A DNA stretch of 8,308 nucleotides, from NCBI GenBank assembly GCA_946540705.1, contig CAMNJD010000178.1, positions 1 to 8,308 on the forward strand, written 5' to 3'. How positions within the stretch are numbered: the first letter of the stretch is position 1; each line of letters opens with the position of its first letter. Positions 1-6,997 of this stretch are shown here, one piece after another. The notes under the pieces are model-generated. The model was not told the DNA's origin and ran no database searches. It saw only the letters and a list, made by a program, of their open reading frames with translations. The stretch comes from an uncultured Ruminococcus sp. GTDB taxonomy: Bacteria; Bacillota; Clostridia; Oscillospirales; Ruminococcaceae. The position numbers and the translations under genes are program-made.

Positions 1-2472
1 ATACAGCACATTCGCTGTCGGAATGTAAATAATGTCGATGATTTCCAGATCTGTCTGAAAGATCTGCGGGGCGATTTGCGCCGCCTGATTTGTGTACTGC
101 ATTGCTGTGTTCAAATCAGGCGCAATCAGCGTAGAATACCATGCGGAAACCATGCAGAAATAACAGCGGTTTTCTGTGTTTCCCGGTTCATTTTTGTAGA
201 GCAAATCCTGTGCATTCCGGAGCAATTCTGCGGCATAATCATGGAATTCCGGATACATACTACGAATCAGAATGCTCGCAAGTGATAATGTGTATTTTGT
301 GTGATAATACGCAGATTTCGGATGACTAGACTGCTTTGCTTCCGCGATCGCTGCTTCGGCAGTCTGCACCTCCGATTGAAACAAATCCGCTTCCTCGGCA
401 TTTTCCGGGACATAGCGCCCGTCAAGCAAAGTGTCATAGTAAAAACCGCGCATATTCTCGAAAACCGCATGGACCAGATGCGACGGATGTTGTGCTTTGA
501 ATCGTTCCGCCTCTTTGATGATATGCAAAATATGATCGGAATTCTGCATCCCGACGTAAATGTCAATCATTTTCTGATGAAGCTCCATGACTCTGACCGC
601 GTCCGGCTCGTGCCAATCCCAGCCGCGCACAGCCTCCGCGATGACCGGGTGCAGATGCACCCTTCCGTCCGAGAGAATCCAGCCCTGCTGCGCAAGCGCT
701 GCGAGCGTTTCCGGTTCGATTTCCGGATAGAAACGCAGCAGCAGCTCCGGTTCGAGTCCGCGCACATTCAGCAGTGCGAGTATCTTCATGATATTCTTCG
801 TATCTGCGTGCATTTCGGCAGCACGGAACAACCCGGATACGATCGCGGAAAGCGTCGCATAAACCTCCTCGCCGTCCTTGTAGTTGCCGATTTTTTCATC
901 GGAAAACCGCGAGAAACCGTGTTCGCGAATCAGGCTCAGCGCAGTGGCAATGTCAAGATTTCCCGCTGCAATCTGCCGCGCAATCAGCTCGATTACAAGC
1001 GTATGCCCCTGCACCAGTTCGATGATCTCATCAAAACAGGCGCGCTCGTCCTTTGTCATCTGCCGTTCGAGGTTCAGCGCAATCAGCTTATTCAGCGCTG
1101 TATGATCGGCAATCGCACCGATTTCCAGTGCGGCAAAGCTATTTATCGGCGGCTGATTCCGCGTGACGATCACAGTATCATACCCGCAATCCAGCACACG
1201 GCTCAGGTCTTTTGTGATGGTTCCGCTGAAATTATCCAGTACAAACAACACGCGCTTTTCCACGCAGTTATTCCTGAACTGAATCAGCTTTCTGCGGAAG
1301 TACGCCCCTCCCGGTTCACCGTCCTGTTGTCGAACTGTACTGATTTGGAGCTGGTCATCATCCGTGAATGTGCGGACAAAATCGCCGTCATATTCAAGAT
1401 ACACAATCACATCATAATTTGATTTATACAGTGTAATATAATTTCGTACCAGCGTGCTTTTTCCGATACCGCCGACACCGGTTACATACAATACCGGATT
1501 CGCTGCAAGATGCTCCCGAATGGCTTGCAGCTCCTGTTCTCTGCCGACAAAATACAGCGAAACCGGCGGCAGCTTCGGGATGATGTAGTCACGGCGGTTC
1601 AGTTCTTCACAAAGCCGGTCAAGCAAACGGACAACCTCATTTGCATTCGCAAAACGGTTCGTTGCCGATGAACGAAGTGTGCCGCGAAACAGCGCTGTCA
1701 GGATGCGCTGCACATCAGGGCGGTCGGTGTACTGACGAAAATCCCGCCTGCAATCCGCAAACGGATAGCGGGAAAAACCGCGATGCTCAACATCCGCAGA
1801 ATGCCGCCCGAACACCAGATAAAACACGAGTTCGCCGAGCGTGAAAATGTCTGCTGTGAAACCGATTTTCCCCATGGAAAAAGGCTGATATTGCTCCGGT
1901 GCAGCCCATGCTCTTGTATATGAAAATCTTTTTTCTTCGGCAATATCACGCACACTGCGGATGCTGTCAAAGTCGATGAATTCCACAATTTCCGTGACAG
2001 TTTCATCCGGCGCATTTTGCAGAATGAAGATGTTTTCCGGCTTCAGATCGAGCACCAGAAAGCCCGCCTGATGATAGGCGGAAACGGTCTTTGCAATCGC
2101 CCTGCACAGCGCCATATATTCCGGCAGTGTGAGCTCTGTCAGGCGGTCGAGCGTCGTGCCGCCAAAGCATGCAATGTCGGTGTACGCATTGCCGCCGGCC
2201 TCAAAAATGTGGCTGACAGGCGGTGTGCGATTTTGCAGCGAAGCAATCTGACGGACGCGATTCTGTGTCCGGGCAGCGGCGAGAAACCGCGCCTTTCCCA
2301 TTTCATAATCTGCGGGATTCTGCGGCGCATATTCTTTCAAAATGCAACAATATTGCAGATCACCGTTCCGGCACTGTGCCAGATATGCCGCAGCATTTGC
2401 TCCCCTGCCGAGCAGCCGCGTGACGGTATATTCCCTGCCGTCTGCGGTCAGAATGTCTCCCGTTTTCATCAT
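1..2472 (-). CDS. Ser/Thr kinase-NB-ARC (STAND) ATPase-TPR-like protein, 3' end outside window
   Basis: Minus-strand frame open from ATG at 2472 (or the adjacent ATG at 2469) to the left edge, no stop; 823-824 residues seen. Numbering from the 2469 start: kinase-like domain about 10-290 with glycine loop LGRGANAAAYLA (20-31), candidate Lys45, catalytic loop VLDLKPEN (139-146), DFD in place of DFG (166-168), APE (190-192) and Asp207. The usual HRD is VLD, so it is a non-RD kinase. An NB-ARC-type STAND ATPase follows: VGRE (308-311), Walker A GVGGIGKST (331-339), Walker B RVLFVLDNF (406-414), a TVIVTRN sensor-like motif (432-438), a GLPL-like GHTLVIEL and an MHD-like LHP near 607. From about 620 it is helical and TPR-like. 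RBS AAGAAGG (2481-2487) lies 8 nt before the 2472 ATG. STAND proteins typically oligomerise on sensing a ligand; here the kinase would be the output (inference). Probably cytoplasmic: no signal peptide seen. Confidence 0.9.
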   Translation of the reverse strand, partial: MMKTGDILTADGREYTVTRLLGRGANAAAYLAQCRNGDLQYCCILKEYAPQNPADYEMGKARFLAAARTQNRVRQIASLQNRTPPVSHIFEAGGNAYTDIACFGGTTLDRLTELTLPEYMALCRAIAKTVSAYHQAGFLVLDLKPENIFILQNAPDETVTEIVEFIDFDSIRSVRDIAEEKRFSYTRAWAAPEQYQPFSMGKIGFTADIFTLGELVFYLVFGRHSADVEHRGFSRYPFADCRRDFRQYTDRPDVQRILTALFRGTLRSSATNRFANANEVVRLLDRLCEELNRRDYIIPKLPPVSLYFVGREQELQAIREHLAANPVLYVTGVGGIGKSTLVRNYITLYKSNYDVIVYLEYDGDFVRTFTDDDQLQISTVRQQDGEPGGAYFRRKLIQFRNNCVEKRVLFVLDNFSGTITKDLSRVLDCGYDTVIVTRNQPPINSFAALEIGAIADHTALNKLIALNLERQMTKDERACFDEIIELVQGHTLVIELIARQIAAGNLDIATALSLIREHGFSRFSDEKIGNYKDGEEVYATLSAIVSGLFRAAEMHADTKNIMKILALLNVRGLEPELLLRFYPEIEPETLAALAQQGWILSDGRVHLHPVIAEAVRGWDWHEPDAVRVMELHQKMIDIYVGMQNSDHILHIIKEAERFKAQHPSHLVHAVFENMRGFYYDTLLDGRYVPENAEEADLFQSEVQTAEAAIAEAKQSSHPKSAYYHTKYTLSLASILIRSMYPEFHDYAAELLRNAQDLLYKNEPGNTENRCYFCMVSAWYSTLIAPDLNTAMQYTNQAAQIAPQIFQTDLEIIDIIYIPTANVLY

Positions 2473-2495
2473 CTCACCGACCTTCTTTCATCCAT

Positions 2496-2525
2496 ATTAT
2501 ATCGCATCGGTCAGCGCGGTTATAA
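2496..2525 (-). promoter_or_regulatory. Possible internal promoter before the STAND kinase gene
   Basis: A perfect TATAAT occurs on the minus strand (2501 down to 2496), 23 nt before the 2472 ATG, almost the same distance as the -10 of the upstream 379-residue gene. The best -35 is a weak TTATAA at 18 nt. The kinase could be transcribed partly on its own or only by readthrough from the gene 47 nt upstream. Confidence 0.3.
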
Positions 2526-3659
2526 ATCGGAATTCCGCTCATTGACCAGATGCATGGTCAGAATCGGATCGTAGGAATTCGCGCAGTACATCAGCAGGCA
2601 GTCGAACGGGTGACAGAAGTAAATCTGCGCGAACCCGCAGGCGTTCAGCATCGCGTCGAGTTCCTCATAAAAATCCAGCAGATTTCCCGTAATTTCATCG
2701 CGGCTTCCGTTCGGATTCTCGCTGTAAAAGTTGTAAAATCGCAGCAGCATCATCGTTTTCCGCAGCAGCTCATAGGAGGCTGACTGCCCCTTGATGATCC
2801 TGCCGAGCGTCACATCATTCGGGAGCGATTCCGCAAATCGCTTCGGCAGTTTCGGCTTGTCGCCTGCTTTGACTGCGCTCTGATAGCGGTAGCCGAACAG
2901 CTCCGAGATCACGGCGCTGTTCAGGCGGTCGGGCGAATGGGAATCGGCAGCAGCATCTGCAAGAACGGTCTGCCTGACCTGTTCCAGTTCGTTGAGAATG
3001 ATCTGCCGCGCCTGCTGAAACTGCTGTTCATTGTTGTAACAATGCGAAGAAAGATACTGCATGAACGCTGCGTCATCCCCCGTTTGTAAAATCGTTGTCA
3101 TGATCTGCGCGGTTGCGGTATGTGCGTTTTCCTGCGGAACAAATCCGTTTGAATCTTCGAGCATTTTTGCGGCAGTTTCATATGATTTGCGATGATACAG
3201 GCAATAGCAAAACACCGCATCTGTGCGGCTTTTGACATTGTACGGCAGTGTCAGAAAATGCTTTTGAAAAAACAGTGCCGTTTGCTTGAAATCCAGTTCA
3301 ATCGCATAACAAAGCTCATAATTGTTGATGCGGTTTGTAATGCCGGGTGTGATGCCGCGAATCCAGTTCTGCACGGCTTTCGGGCACGGTTTTCCGAGTA
3401 TTTCCTTGTACCGCCGTTTGATCTCCGCAAGCATGATCTCCGTGTCATCTGATTCACACGGGACGCCGAGTTCTGTCAATCGTGCCGCAAGTCCTTCGAG
3501 AAACACCGGACGGGCGTCAAGTTCCATTGCACACTGAATCCCGGCAAGCACATCCTCGGCTGTGTCCGGATTCACCGGCACGCCAAAGCACGCATTGCTG
3601 AAGATTTCGTCGGTGATCTCACCGCGGGTCAGCTCTGAGATCGGATCAAATTCTGCCAT
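2520..3659 (-). CDS. Putative helix-turn-helix regulator/partner protein with helical C-terminus (379 aa)
   Basis: A 379-residue soluble protein with no signal peptide or membrane segment. Residues about 81-135 look like an XRE-type helix-turn-helix followed by helices: KAVQNWIRG, then NNYELCYAIELDF and TALFFQKHF, the pattern of an N-W-x-x-G recognition helix and an ELCxALxLD helix seen in Firmicute HTH proteins. The rest is helical; the C-terminus (about 325-370, FYEELDAMLNACGF then HPFDCLLMYCA) resembles the tail of that same family as I remember it, which I cannot check here. Start chosen for the AGAGGAGG ribosome site just upstream and a perfect-consensus promoter. It ends 47 nt before the STAND kinase ATG on the same strand, so the two are probably co-transcribed. 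It may regulate the kinase or act as its sensor or substrate (inference). Exact function unknown. Confidence 0.85.
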   Translation of the reverse strand: MAEFDPISELTRGEITDEIFSNACFGVPVNPDTAEDVLAGIQCAMELDARPVFLEGLAARLTELGVPCESDDTEIMLAEIKRRYKEILGKPCPKAVQNWIRGITPGITNRINNYELCYAIELDFKQTALFFQKHFLTLPYNVKSRTDAVFCYCLYHRKSYETAAKMLEDSNGFVPQENAHTATAQIMTTILQTGDDAAFMQYLSSHCYNNEQQFQQARQIILNELEQVRQTVLADAAADSHSPDRLNSAVISELFGYRYQSAVKAGDKPKLPKRFAESLPNDVTLGRIIKGQSASYELLRKTMMLLRFYNFYSENPNGSRDEITGNLLDFYEELDAMLNACGFAQIYFCHPFDCLLMYCANSYDPILTMHLVNERNSDL

Positions 3660-3683
3660 ATCGCGCCTCCTCTCTGCATCTTC

Positions 3684-3712
3684 ATTATAACGGACTGTGG
3701 GCAGTTTGTCAA
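3684..3712 (-). promoter_or_regulatory. Perfect-consensus SigA promoter for the HTH-kinase operon
   Basis: On the minus strand TTGACA (3712 down to 3707) is separated by exactly 17 nt from TATAAT (3689 down to 3684). The predicted transcript start near 3677 gives a leader of about 17 nt before the 3659 ATG, containing the ribosome site AGAGAGGAGG. A flawless consensus with no visible overlapping operator suggests strong constitutive or repressor-limited expression. Confidence 0.8.
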
Positions 3713-3718
3713 TACAGA

Positions 3719-3752
3719 GGGCAGCAAAACCGGTTCCCCGATCTTGCTGCCC
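3719..3752. repeat. 9-bp perfect inverted repeat between the 65-aa gene and the operon promoter
   Basis: GGGCAGCAA (3719-3727) pairs perfectly with TTGCTGCCC (3744-3752) around a 16-nt loop. It follows the stop of the 65-residue gene by 7 nt and ends 6 nt before the -35 box of the next promoter. On the minus strand there is no U-tract after the stem; on the plus strand a TTTTT follows four bases later. It may be a weak terminator separating the two transcripts, or an operator upstream of the promoter. Confidence 0.5.
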
Positions 3753-3759
3753 GTCATTT

Positions 3760-3957
3760 TTATGTTTTCACTCGGCTTCTGGCATCGTTCCACTTTTCTG
3801 CATCCAGCGGCTGATCGAGCCATTTTTCAAAGATCTCGTTCTTTTCCCAAAGCGGCTTGTTTTCAAATCTCAGTTTCAGCTCCCACATCGCATAGCGATA
3901 GATCGCGCATAGATCCTGCTTCACGCAGTATGTTCGGAAATACTCCCGGTTTGTCAT
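3760..3957 (-). CDS. Small conserved-looking hypothetical protein (65 aa)
   Basis: A 65-residue protein beginning MTNREYFRTYC, rich in Trp, Tyr and charged residues (WELKLRFENKPLWEKNEIFEKWLDQPLD), with no membrane segment or signal peptide. I do not recognise a family. The 3957 start is preferred over an in-frame ATG at 4023 because AGAGAGGAG lies 7 nt upstream and the extra 22 residues have no ribosome site. The leader motif TGCAGAGAGGAG is identical to the one before the 379-residue gene, and the gene lies 100 bp upstream of that gene on the same strand, so it is probably the first member of the same functional group. It could be a small regulator or an antitoxin-like partner, but nothing in the sequence decides this. 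Confidence 0.65.
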   Translation of the reverse strand: MTNREYFRTYCVKQDLCAIYRYAMWELKLRFENKPLWEKNEIFEKWLDQPLDAEKWNDARSRVKT

Positions 3958-3981
3958 CGCATCGCTCCTCTCTGCATTCAG

Positions 3982-4000
3982 GCGGATTCTTCTCATCCGC
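3982..4000. repeat. Small hairpin in the 65-aa gene leader
   Basis: GCGGAT and ATCCGC form a 6-bp stem with a 7-nt loop in the presumed 5' untranslated leader of the 65-residue gene, just upstream of its ribosome site. It could affect translation or mRNA stability; short enough to be chance. Confidence 0.3.
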
Positions 4001-4011
4001 TCCGTAATAAC

Positions 4012-4017
4012 AGTATA
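4012..4017 (-). promoter_or_regulatory. Possible -10 box (TATACT) of the 65-aa gene
   Basis: TATACT on the minus strand, inside the palindrome CAGTATACTG, lies about 54 nt before the 3957 ATG. No convincing -35 is seen at 17 nt; the nearest are AT-rich stretches around 4035-4041. Weak candidate. Confidence 0.3.
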
Positions 4018-4066
4018 CTGCATCGCGATGTGCTTTTATAAAAATGGATTCCGGATTATTTCAGGC

Positions 4067-4095
4067 TTGATTTTCCTTGCTAGATATGATATACT
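4067..4095 (+). promoter_or_regulatory. Promoter of the AAA-ATPase/PD-(D/E)XK gene
   Basis: TTGATT (4067-4072), 17-nt spacer, TATACT (4090-4095), with TG at 4087-4088 making an extended -10. The ATG at 4127 lies 31 nt downstream. The 11-mer CTTGATTTTCC covering the -35 recurs exactly in the promoter of the pseudogene on the other strand near 7505. Confidence 0.75.
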
Positions 4096-4126
4096 ATGTA
4101 TAGATTCAAATGCAGGAGGCGATAGT

Positions 4127-5692
4127 ATGGGTATTTATCTCAATCCTGATAATACAGATTTTCAGGAAGCAATCAACTCCGAGATCTATATTGACAAAAC
4201 AGAGCTAATTGCACATACAAACAGTGTGATCAGAACGATGCAAAAGTATATCTGCGTCAGCAGACCGCGCCGATTCGGAAAATCTATGGCAGCTAATATG
4301 CTGACAGCATATTATAGTCGCGGCTGCGATTCTGCAGCATTGTTTGAAAACTGCAAAATAGCAAAGGATTCATCTTTTCATAAGCACCTGAATCAATATA
4401 ATGTCATTCATATCAATATCGTTGATTTTTTAGAAGATTCCGAAAGCATCGAGGATGTTCTGAATGCACTATCAGAAGCCGTGCTGTATGAAATCCGAAA
4501 AGCATTTCCTGATGTAGATTTCTATAAGCCGGAGAACCTGTCCCGTTCACTAAAAGATGTATATGCAGCAAAAAGCAGTTCTTTTATCTTCATTATTGAT
4601 GAATGGGATTGTGTATTCCGCCAGCTCAAACTGACAGAGAAAGATCAGGAAACCTATTTGAAATTTCTGCTCAGTCTGCTGAAAGATCAAAAATATGTTG
4701 CATTGGCATACATGACCGGAATTCTTCCAATCAAAAAATATGGCGAGCACTCTGCTCTGAATATGTTTACAGAAATCTCTATGACCGACGCGACACCGAT
4801 TGCGGAATTCACCGGCTTTACTGATGAGGAAGTCATGGATAAATGCAATGAATACCATGTTTCGTTTGAGGAAATGAAACAATGGTATGACGGATATAAT
4901 GTCAACGGCATTTCGATTTATAATCCGAAATCGGTCGTAGAATCTATTCTCCGCAAAAATTTCGGCAACTATTGGACTTCTACAGAAACATATGAGGCGC
5001 TGAAAGACTTCATCATTCTGAATTTTGACGGCCTGAAAGAAAAAATCTCCCGCATGATCGCAGGAGATGCTATCAAGATTAATCCAACAAAATTCCAGAA
5101 TGACATGACATCATTTTCAAGTGCGGATGATGTTCTGACCTTGCTTGTGCATCTCGGATATCTCAGCTTTGATTATGATACCTCAACTGTTCGGATCCCC
5201 AACAGCGAGGTGCAGCAGGAATTTATCAATTCGATTGAGGACGGCGGCTGGGAATTCCTCATGGATTCGATCAATGCATCTGACCGGCTGCTGAATGCAA
5301 CTCTGACCGGAGACTCTGAAACAGCCGCTAAAATGATCGAGAAAGCACACAACGAGAATGCCTCGATTCTGAAATATAATGATGAGAACGCTTTAGCTTG
5401 TGTGATTTCCATTGCCTATTACTCGGCACGGAAAAAGTATATCATGCACCGCGAGCTGGCAACCGGCAAAGGCTTTGCGGATATCGTGTTCATTCCGAGA
5501 AAGAATGTTGACTCCCCTGCTATTGTCGTTGAACTGAAACACAATCAGTCTGCTGATACCGCGATCTCTCAGATCAAAGCAAAGCGGTACTCCGAAAAGA
5601 TTGCAGAATATACCGGCGAGATCATTCTGGTCGGCATCAGTTATGATGAGCAAAAAGGGCACTCCTGTATCATCGAAACAGTGTCAAAGTAA
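4127..5692 (+). CDS. AAA-ATPase-like protein with C-terminal PD-(D/E)XK nuclease domain (521 aa)
   Basis: A full-length member of the AAA-ATPase-like/PD-(D/E)XK_9 family (Pfam AAA-ATPase_like plus PDDEXK_9), abundant in gut Firmicutes and Bacteroidetes. Numbering from the ATG at 4127: N-terminal YIDKTELI (21-28), the family's atypical Walker A SRPRRFGKS (45-53), Walker B FIFIIDEWD (153-161), and QWYDGY (252-257). The C-terminal nuclease fold shows Glu420, GFAD with Asp452, the ELK motif (Glu469, Lys471) and Gln482, so the catalytic set seems complete. Start chosen because AGGAGG (4114-4119) lies 7 nt before this ATG; the frame extends 33 codons upstream without a ribosome site and across the promoter. 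Biological role of the family is not firmly established; nuclease activity is inferred from the motifs. It looks more AT-rich than the operon to its left, which hints at a separate origin. Confidence 0.93.
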   Translation: MGIYLNPDNTDFQEAINSEIYIDKTELIAHTNSVIRTMQKYICVSRPRRFGKSMAANMLTAYYSRGCDSAALFENCKIAKDSSFHKHLNQYNVIHINIVDFLEDSESIEDVLNALSEAVLYEIRKAFPDVDFYKPENLSRSLKDVYAAKSSSFIFIIDEWDCVFRQLKLTEKDQETYLKFLLSLLKDQKYVALAYMTGILPIKKYGEHSALNMFTEISMTDATPIAEFTGFTDEEVMDKCNEYHVSFEEMKQWYDGYNVNGISIYNPKSVVESILRKNFGNYWTSTETYEALKDFIILNFDGLKEKISRMIAGDAIKINPTKFQNDMTSFSSADDVLTLLVHLGYLSFDYDTSTVRIPNSEVQQEFINSIEDGGWEFLMDSINASDRLLNATLTGDSETAAKMIEKAHNENASILKYNDENALACVISIAYYSARKKYIMHRELATGKGFADIVFIPRKNVDSPAIVVELKHNQSADTAISQIKAKRYSEKIAEYTGEIILVGISYDEQKGHSCIIETVSK

Positions 5693-5701
5693 GGAGAAAT
5701 C

Positions 5702-5731
5702 TTTGCAGCTTTTTGCAGCTACGAGTGCAAA
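5702..5731 (+). repeat. Repeated TTTGCA half-sites at the HipA-like gene promoter
   Basis: TTTGCAGCT occurs twice in tandem, one helical turn apart (5702-5710 and 5712-5720), and TGCAAA (5726-5731) is the inverted half-site. The cluster covers the -35 region and spacer before the TATACT at 5737-5742, the place where a repressor would bind. Confidence 0.45.
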
Positions 5732-5768
5732 TTTAATATACTATGTGATTTACCTGCTGGGAGGATGA
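5703..5768 (+). CDS. Possible 21-residue hydrophobic leader peptide (TTG start)
   Basis: A TTG at 5703 sits 6 nt after AAGGAG (5691-5696), which overlaps the stop of the AAA gene. The frame encodes 21 residues, starting M-Q-L-F-A-A and ending in the hydrophobic NLIYYVIYLLGG, and stops at TGA 5766-5768, four bases before the HipA-like ATG. This geometry suits translational coupling. But the peptide overlaps the proposed promoter and operator, so both cannot act on the same transcript. No homologue is known to me. Confidence 0.25.
   Translation: MQLFAATSANLIYYVIYLLGG
5713..5742 (+). promoter_or_regulatory. Probable promoter of the HipA-like kinase gene
   Basis: TATACT at 5737-5742 is followed by ATGT, giving the same TATACTATGT as the AAA gene promoter. 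The best -35 is TTGCAG (5713-5718) at 18 nt, a modest match, so an activator or readthrough from the AAA gene may also contribute. Confidence 0.5.
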
Positions 5769-5772
5769 TACT

Positions 5773-6852
5773 ATGCAATACCGTATCATGCATAAAAATG
5801 CAGTCATAGCACTTGCAGATGATGAGCGCATTACCGAAATCATCGTCTCTGCGCTGTGCCCGGCATGTTTTGTGATCGGAATGCCGCTGTCAAGATGGCT
5901 CGATGACCGAATGGTTGATATACACCGGTCGCACTCCCGCAGACTGTTCAAGGCTCTGCGTATGCGATCAAATGCGGATATATCCGAACTGATCGCAGTC
6001 GGTCACGGTGTCAGCATTACAGATAACTGGTGGATTCAACGGGATGATGAAAACCTTGACTATCAAACCTTGAAACAATATAATGAGGAACTGGCAGATA
6101 TTGCACTGTTCGGTGCATCCGAATCGCAGAAGAATGATTTATCCGGTTACCGGGAACTTGGAACAGTCGGCAGCTTTGAGAAGGCATGGCGCTTCCTGAA
6201 CAGGAAGTGGTATATGTATAAGCAAGGAAGCACGCGGGAGCTGATCTCTGAGTATTATGCCTATCTGTTCTTGAAGACAATGGGAGTCTGTGTTGCGGAA
6301 TATCAGATTCAACGCACGATTTCCGACACAACAGGATTGGAATCTGTCTGTATCATCACAGAGGATTTCTCCGACAATGCGGCTTTTGACTTTGAGCCGT
6401 TCTGCAATTATTTCAGCGACCGTGAGGAACCGGCGTATATTCTCGAACGGCTGCCGGAATCACAGCATCAATCATATGTCATGATGCTTTTTTATGATGC
6501 GCTGCTGTTCAACGGCGACCGTCATAACCAAAATGTCGGATTTTTGCGAAGCAGCGAAACCGGTGAAATATTGGGACTAGCGCCTTATTTTGACTACAAC
6601 CTTTCTCTTGCTGCGACCGGTATCCCGAGGATTGATGCGGAGAAAGGAAATGTTTTCACGAGAGATTTTCTTGAAAACGCTGTTTGCTGCCGTATCCTGA
6701 AAGAACATATGCCTGACAGAGATCAGATTCAGCAGGCAATCTCAAAAGCAACAGCCGGAACAAAAGAATCGTTTCCGAATGAACCGTTCCGCTATCGGTT
6801 GTTTGAAGAATATATCCTGCAAACCTATGACTACTTTGCCGATCATATATAA
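5773..6852 (+). CDS. HipA-like Ser/Thr kinase with N-terminal accessory domain (359 aa)
   Basis: HipA/CtkA-type kinase fold. An N-terminal module (about 1-120: MHKNAVIALADDERI, then HSRRLFKALRMRSN and GVSITDNWW) precedes the kinase. ATP-binding Lys150 in MYKQGS (148-153), a candidate helix-C Glu160 (ELISEYYAY), hinge-like IITEDFS (194-200), catalytic loop FNGDRHNQN (246-254) with Asp249, and the metal-binding FDYNLSL (273-279) with Asp274 in place of DFG. All key residues appear present. GGGAGG (5759-5764) lies 8 nt before the ATG. HipA kinases act as toxins or regulators by phosphorylating host proteins, usually neutralised by an adjacent HipB; no HTH HipB gene is next to this one, so the partner is unclear. 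Its substrate is unknown. A damaged second copy of its 5' end with a promoter and RBS lies on the other strand at 7188-7448. Confidence 0.85.
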   Translation: MQYRIMHKNAVIALADDERITEIIVSALCPACFVIGMPLSRWLDDRMVDIHRSHSRRLFKALRMRSNADISELIAVGHGVSITDNWWIQRDDENLDYQTLKQYNEELADIALFGASESQKNDLSGYRELGTVGSFEKAWRFLNRKWYMYKQGSTRELISEYYAYLFLKTMGVCVAEYQIQRTISDTTGLESVCIITEDFSDNAAFDFEPFCNYFSDREEPAYILERLPESQHQSYVMMLFYDALLFNGDRHNQNVGFLRSSETGEILGLAPYFDYNLSLAATGIPRIDAEKGNVFTRDFLENAVCCRILKEHMPDRDQIQQAISKATAGTKESFPNEPFRYRLFEEYILQTYDYFADHI

Positions 6853-6866
6853 ACATGATAATTTCT

Positions 6867-6906
6867 ATTCGTACACCTACGCGTACACCTACGCGAATGA
6901 TTTTTT
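6867..6906 (+). terminator. Weak terminator after the HipA-like gene
   Basis: ATTCG (6867-6871) and CGAAT (6894-6898) enclose the tandem dyad units and are followed by TTTTTT (6901-6906). The long loop makes this weak unless the inner dyads also fold. Confidence 0.4.
6870..6893. repeat. Two tandem copies of a 12-bp dyad unit
   Basis: CGTACACCTACG occurs twice back to back. Each unit is itself a small inverted repeat (CGTA, four bases, TACG), so the pair resembles adjoining protein-binding sites. It lies 104 bp left of the tRNA 3' fragment and could be arm-type sites of a recombinase or an operator. Confidence 0.7.
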
Positions 6907-6932
6907 ATTCTAGCATCCACATTAAATGATTG

Positions 6933-6952
6933 CGAAAAAGCGCGTATTTTCG
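6933..6952. repeat. Inverted repeat CGAAAA/TTTTCG
   Basis: CGAAAA (6933-6938) pairs with TTTTCG (6947-6952) around an 8-nt GC-rich loop. It lies between the dyad units and the tRNA fragment; role unknown. Confidence 0.35.
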
Positions 6953-6997
6953 TACCAAATAGCACTTCATGATACAGGATAACACACCGTCTCTGGA

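Noticed and set aside
301..1422. Long plus-strand open frame (373 codons)
   Set aside because: It lies antisense to the kinase-STAND gene, whose minus-strand frame shows clear motifs; no ribosome site and an unnatural Arg/Cys/His-rich composition.
2017..2574. Plus-strand frame of 185 codons
   Set aside because: Antisense shadow across the kinase domain and the end of the HTH gene; no family motifs.
3958..4023. Longer start for the 65-residue protein
   Set aside because: The extra 22 codons contain the leader hairpin and the proper ribosome site of the 3957 start.
4028..4126. Extension of the AAA protein by 33 N-terminal residues
   Set aside because: This stretch holds the promoter and has no ribosome site; AGGAGG supports the ATG at 4127, where family similarity begins.
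6870..6893. CRISPR-like tandem repeat
   Set aside because: Only two adjoining 12-bp units with no spacers.
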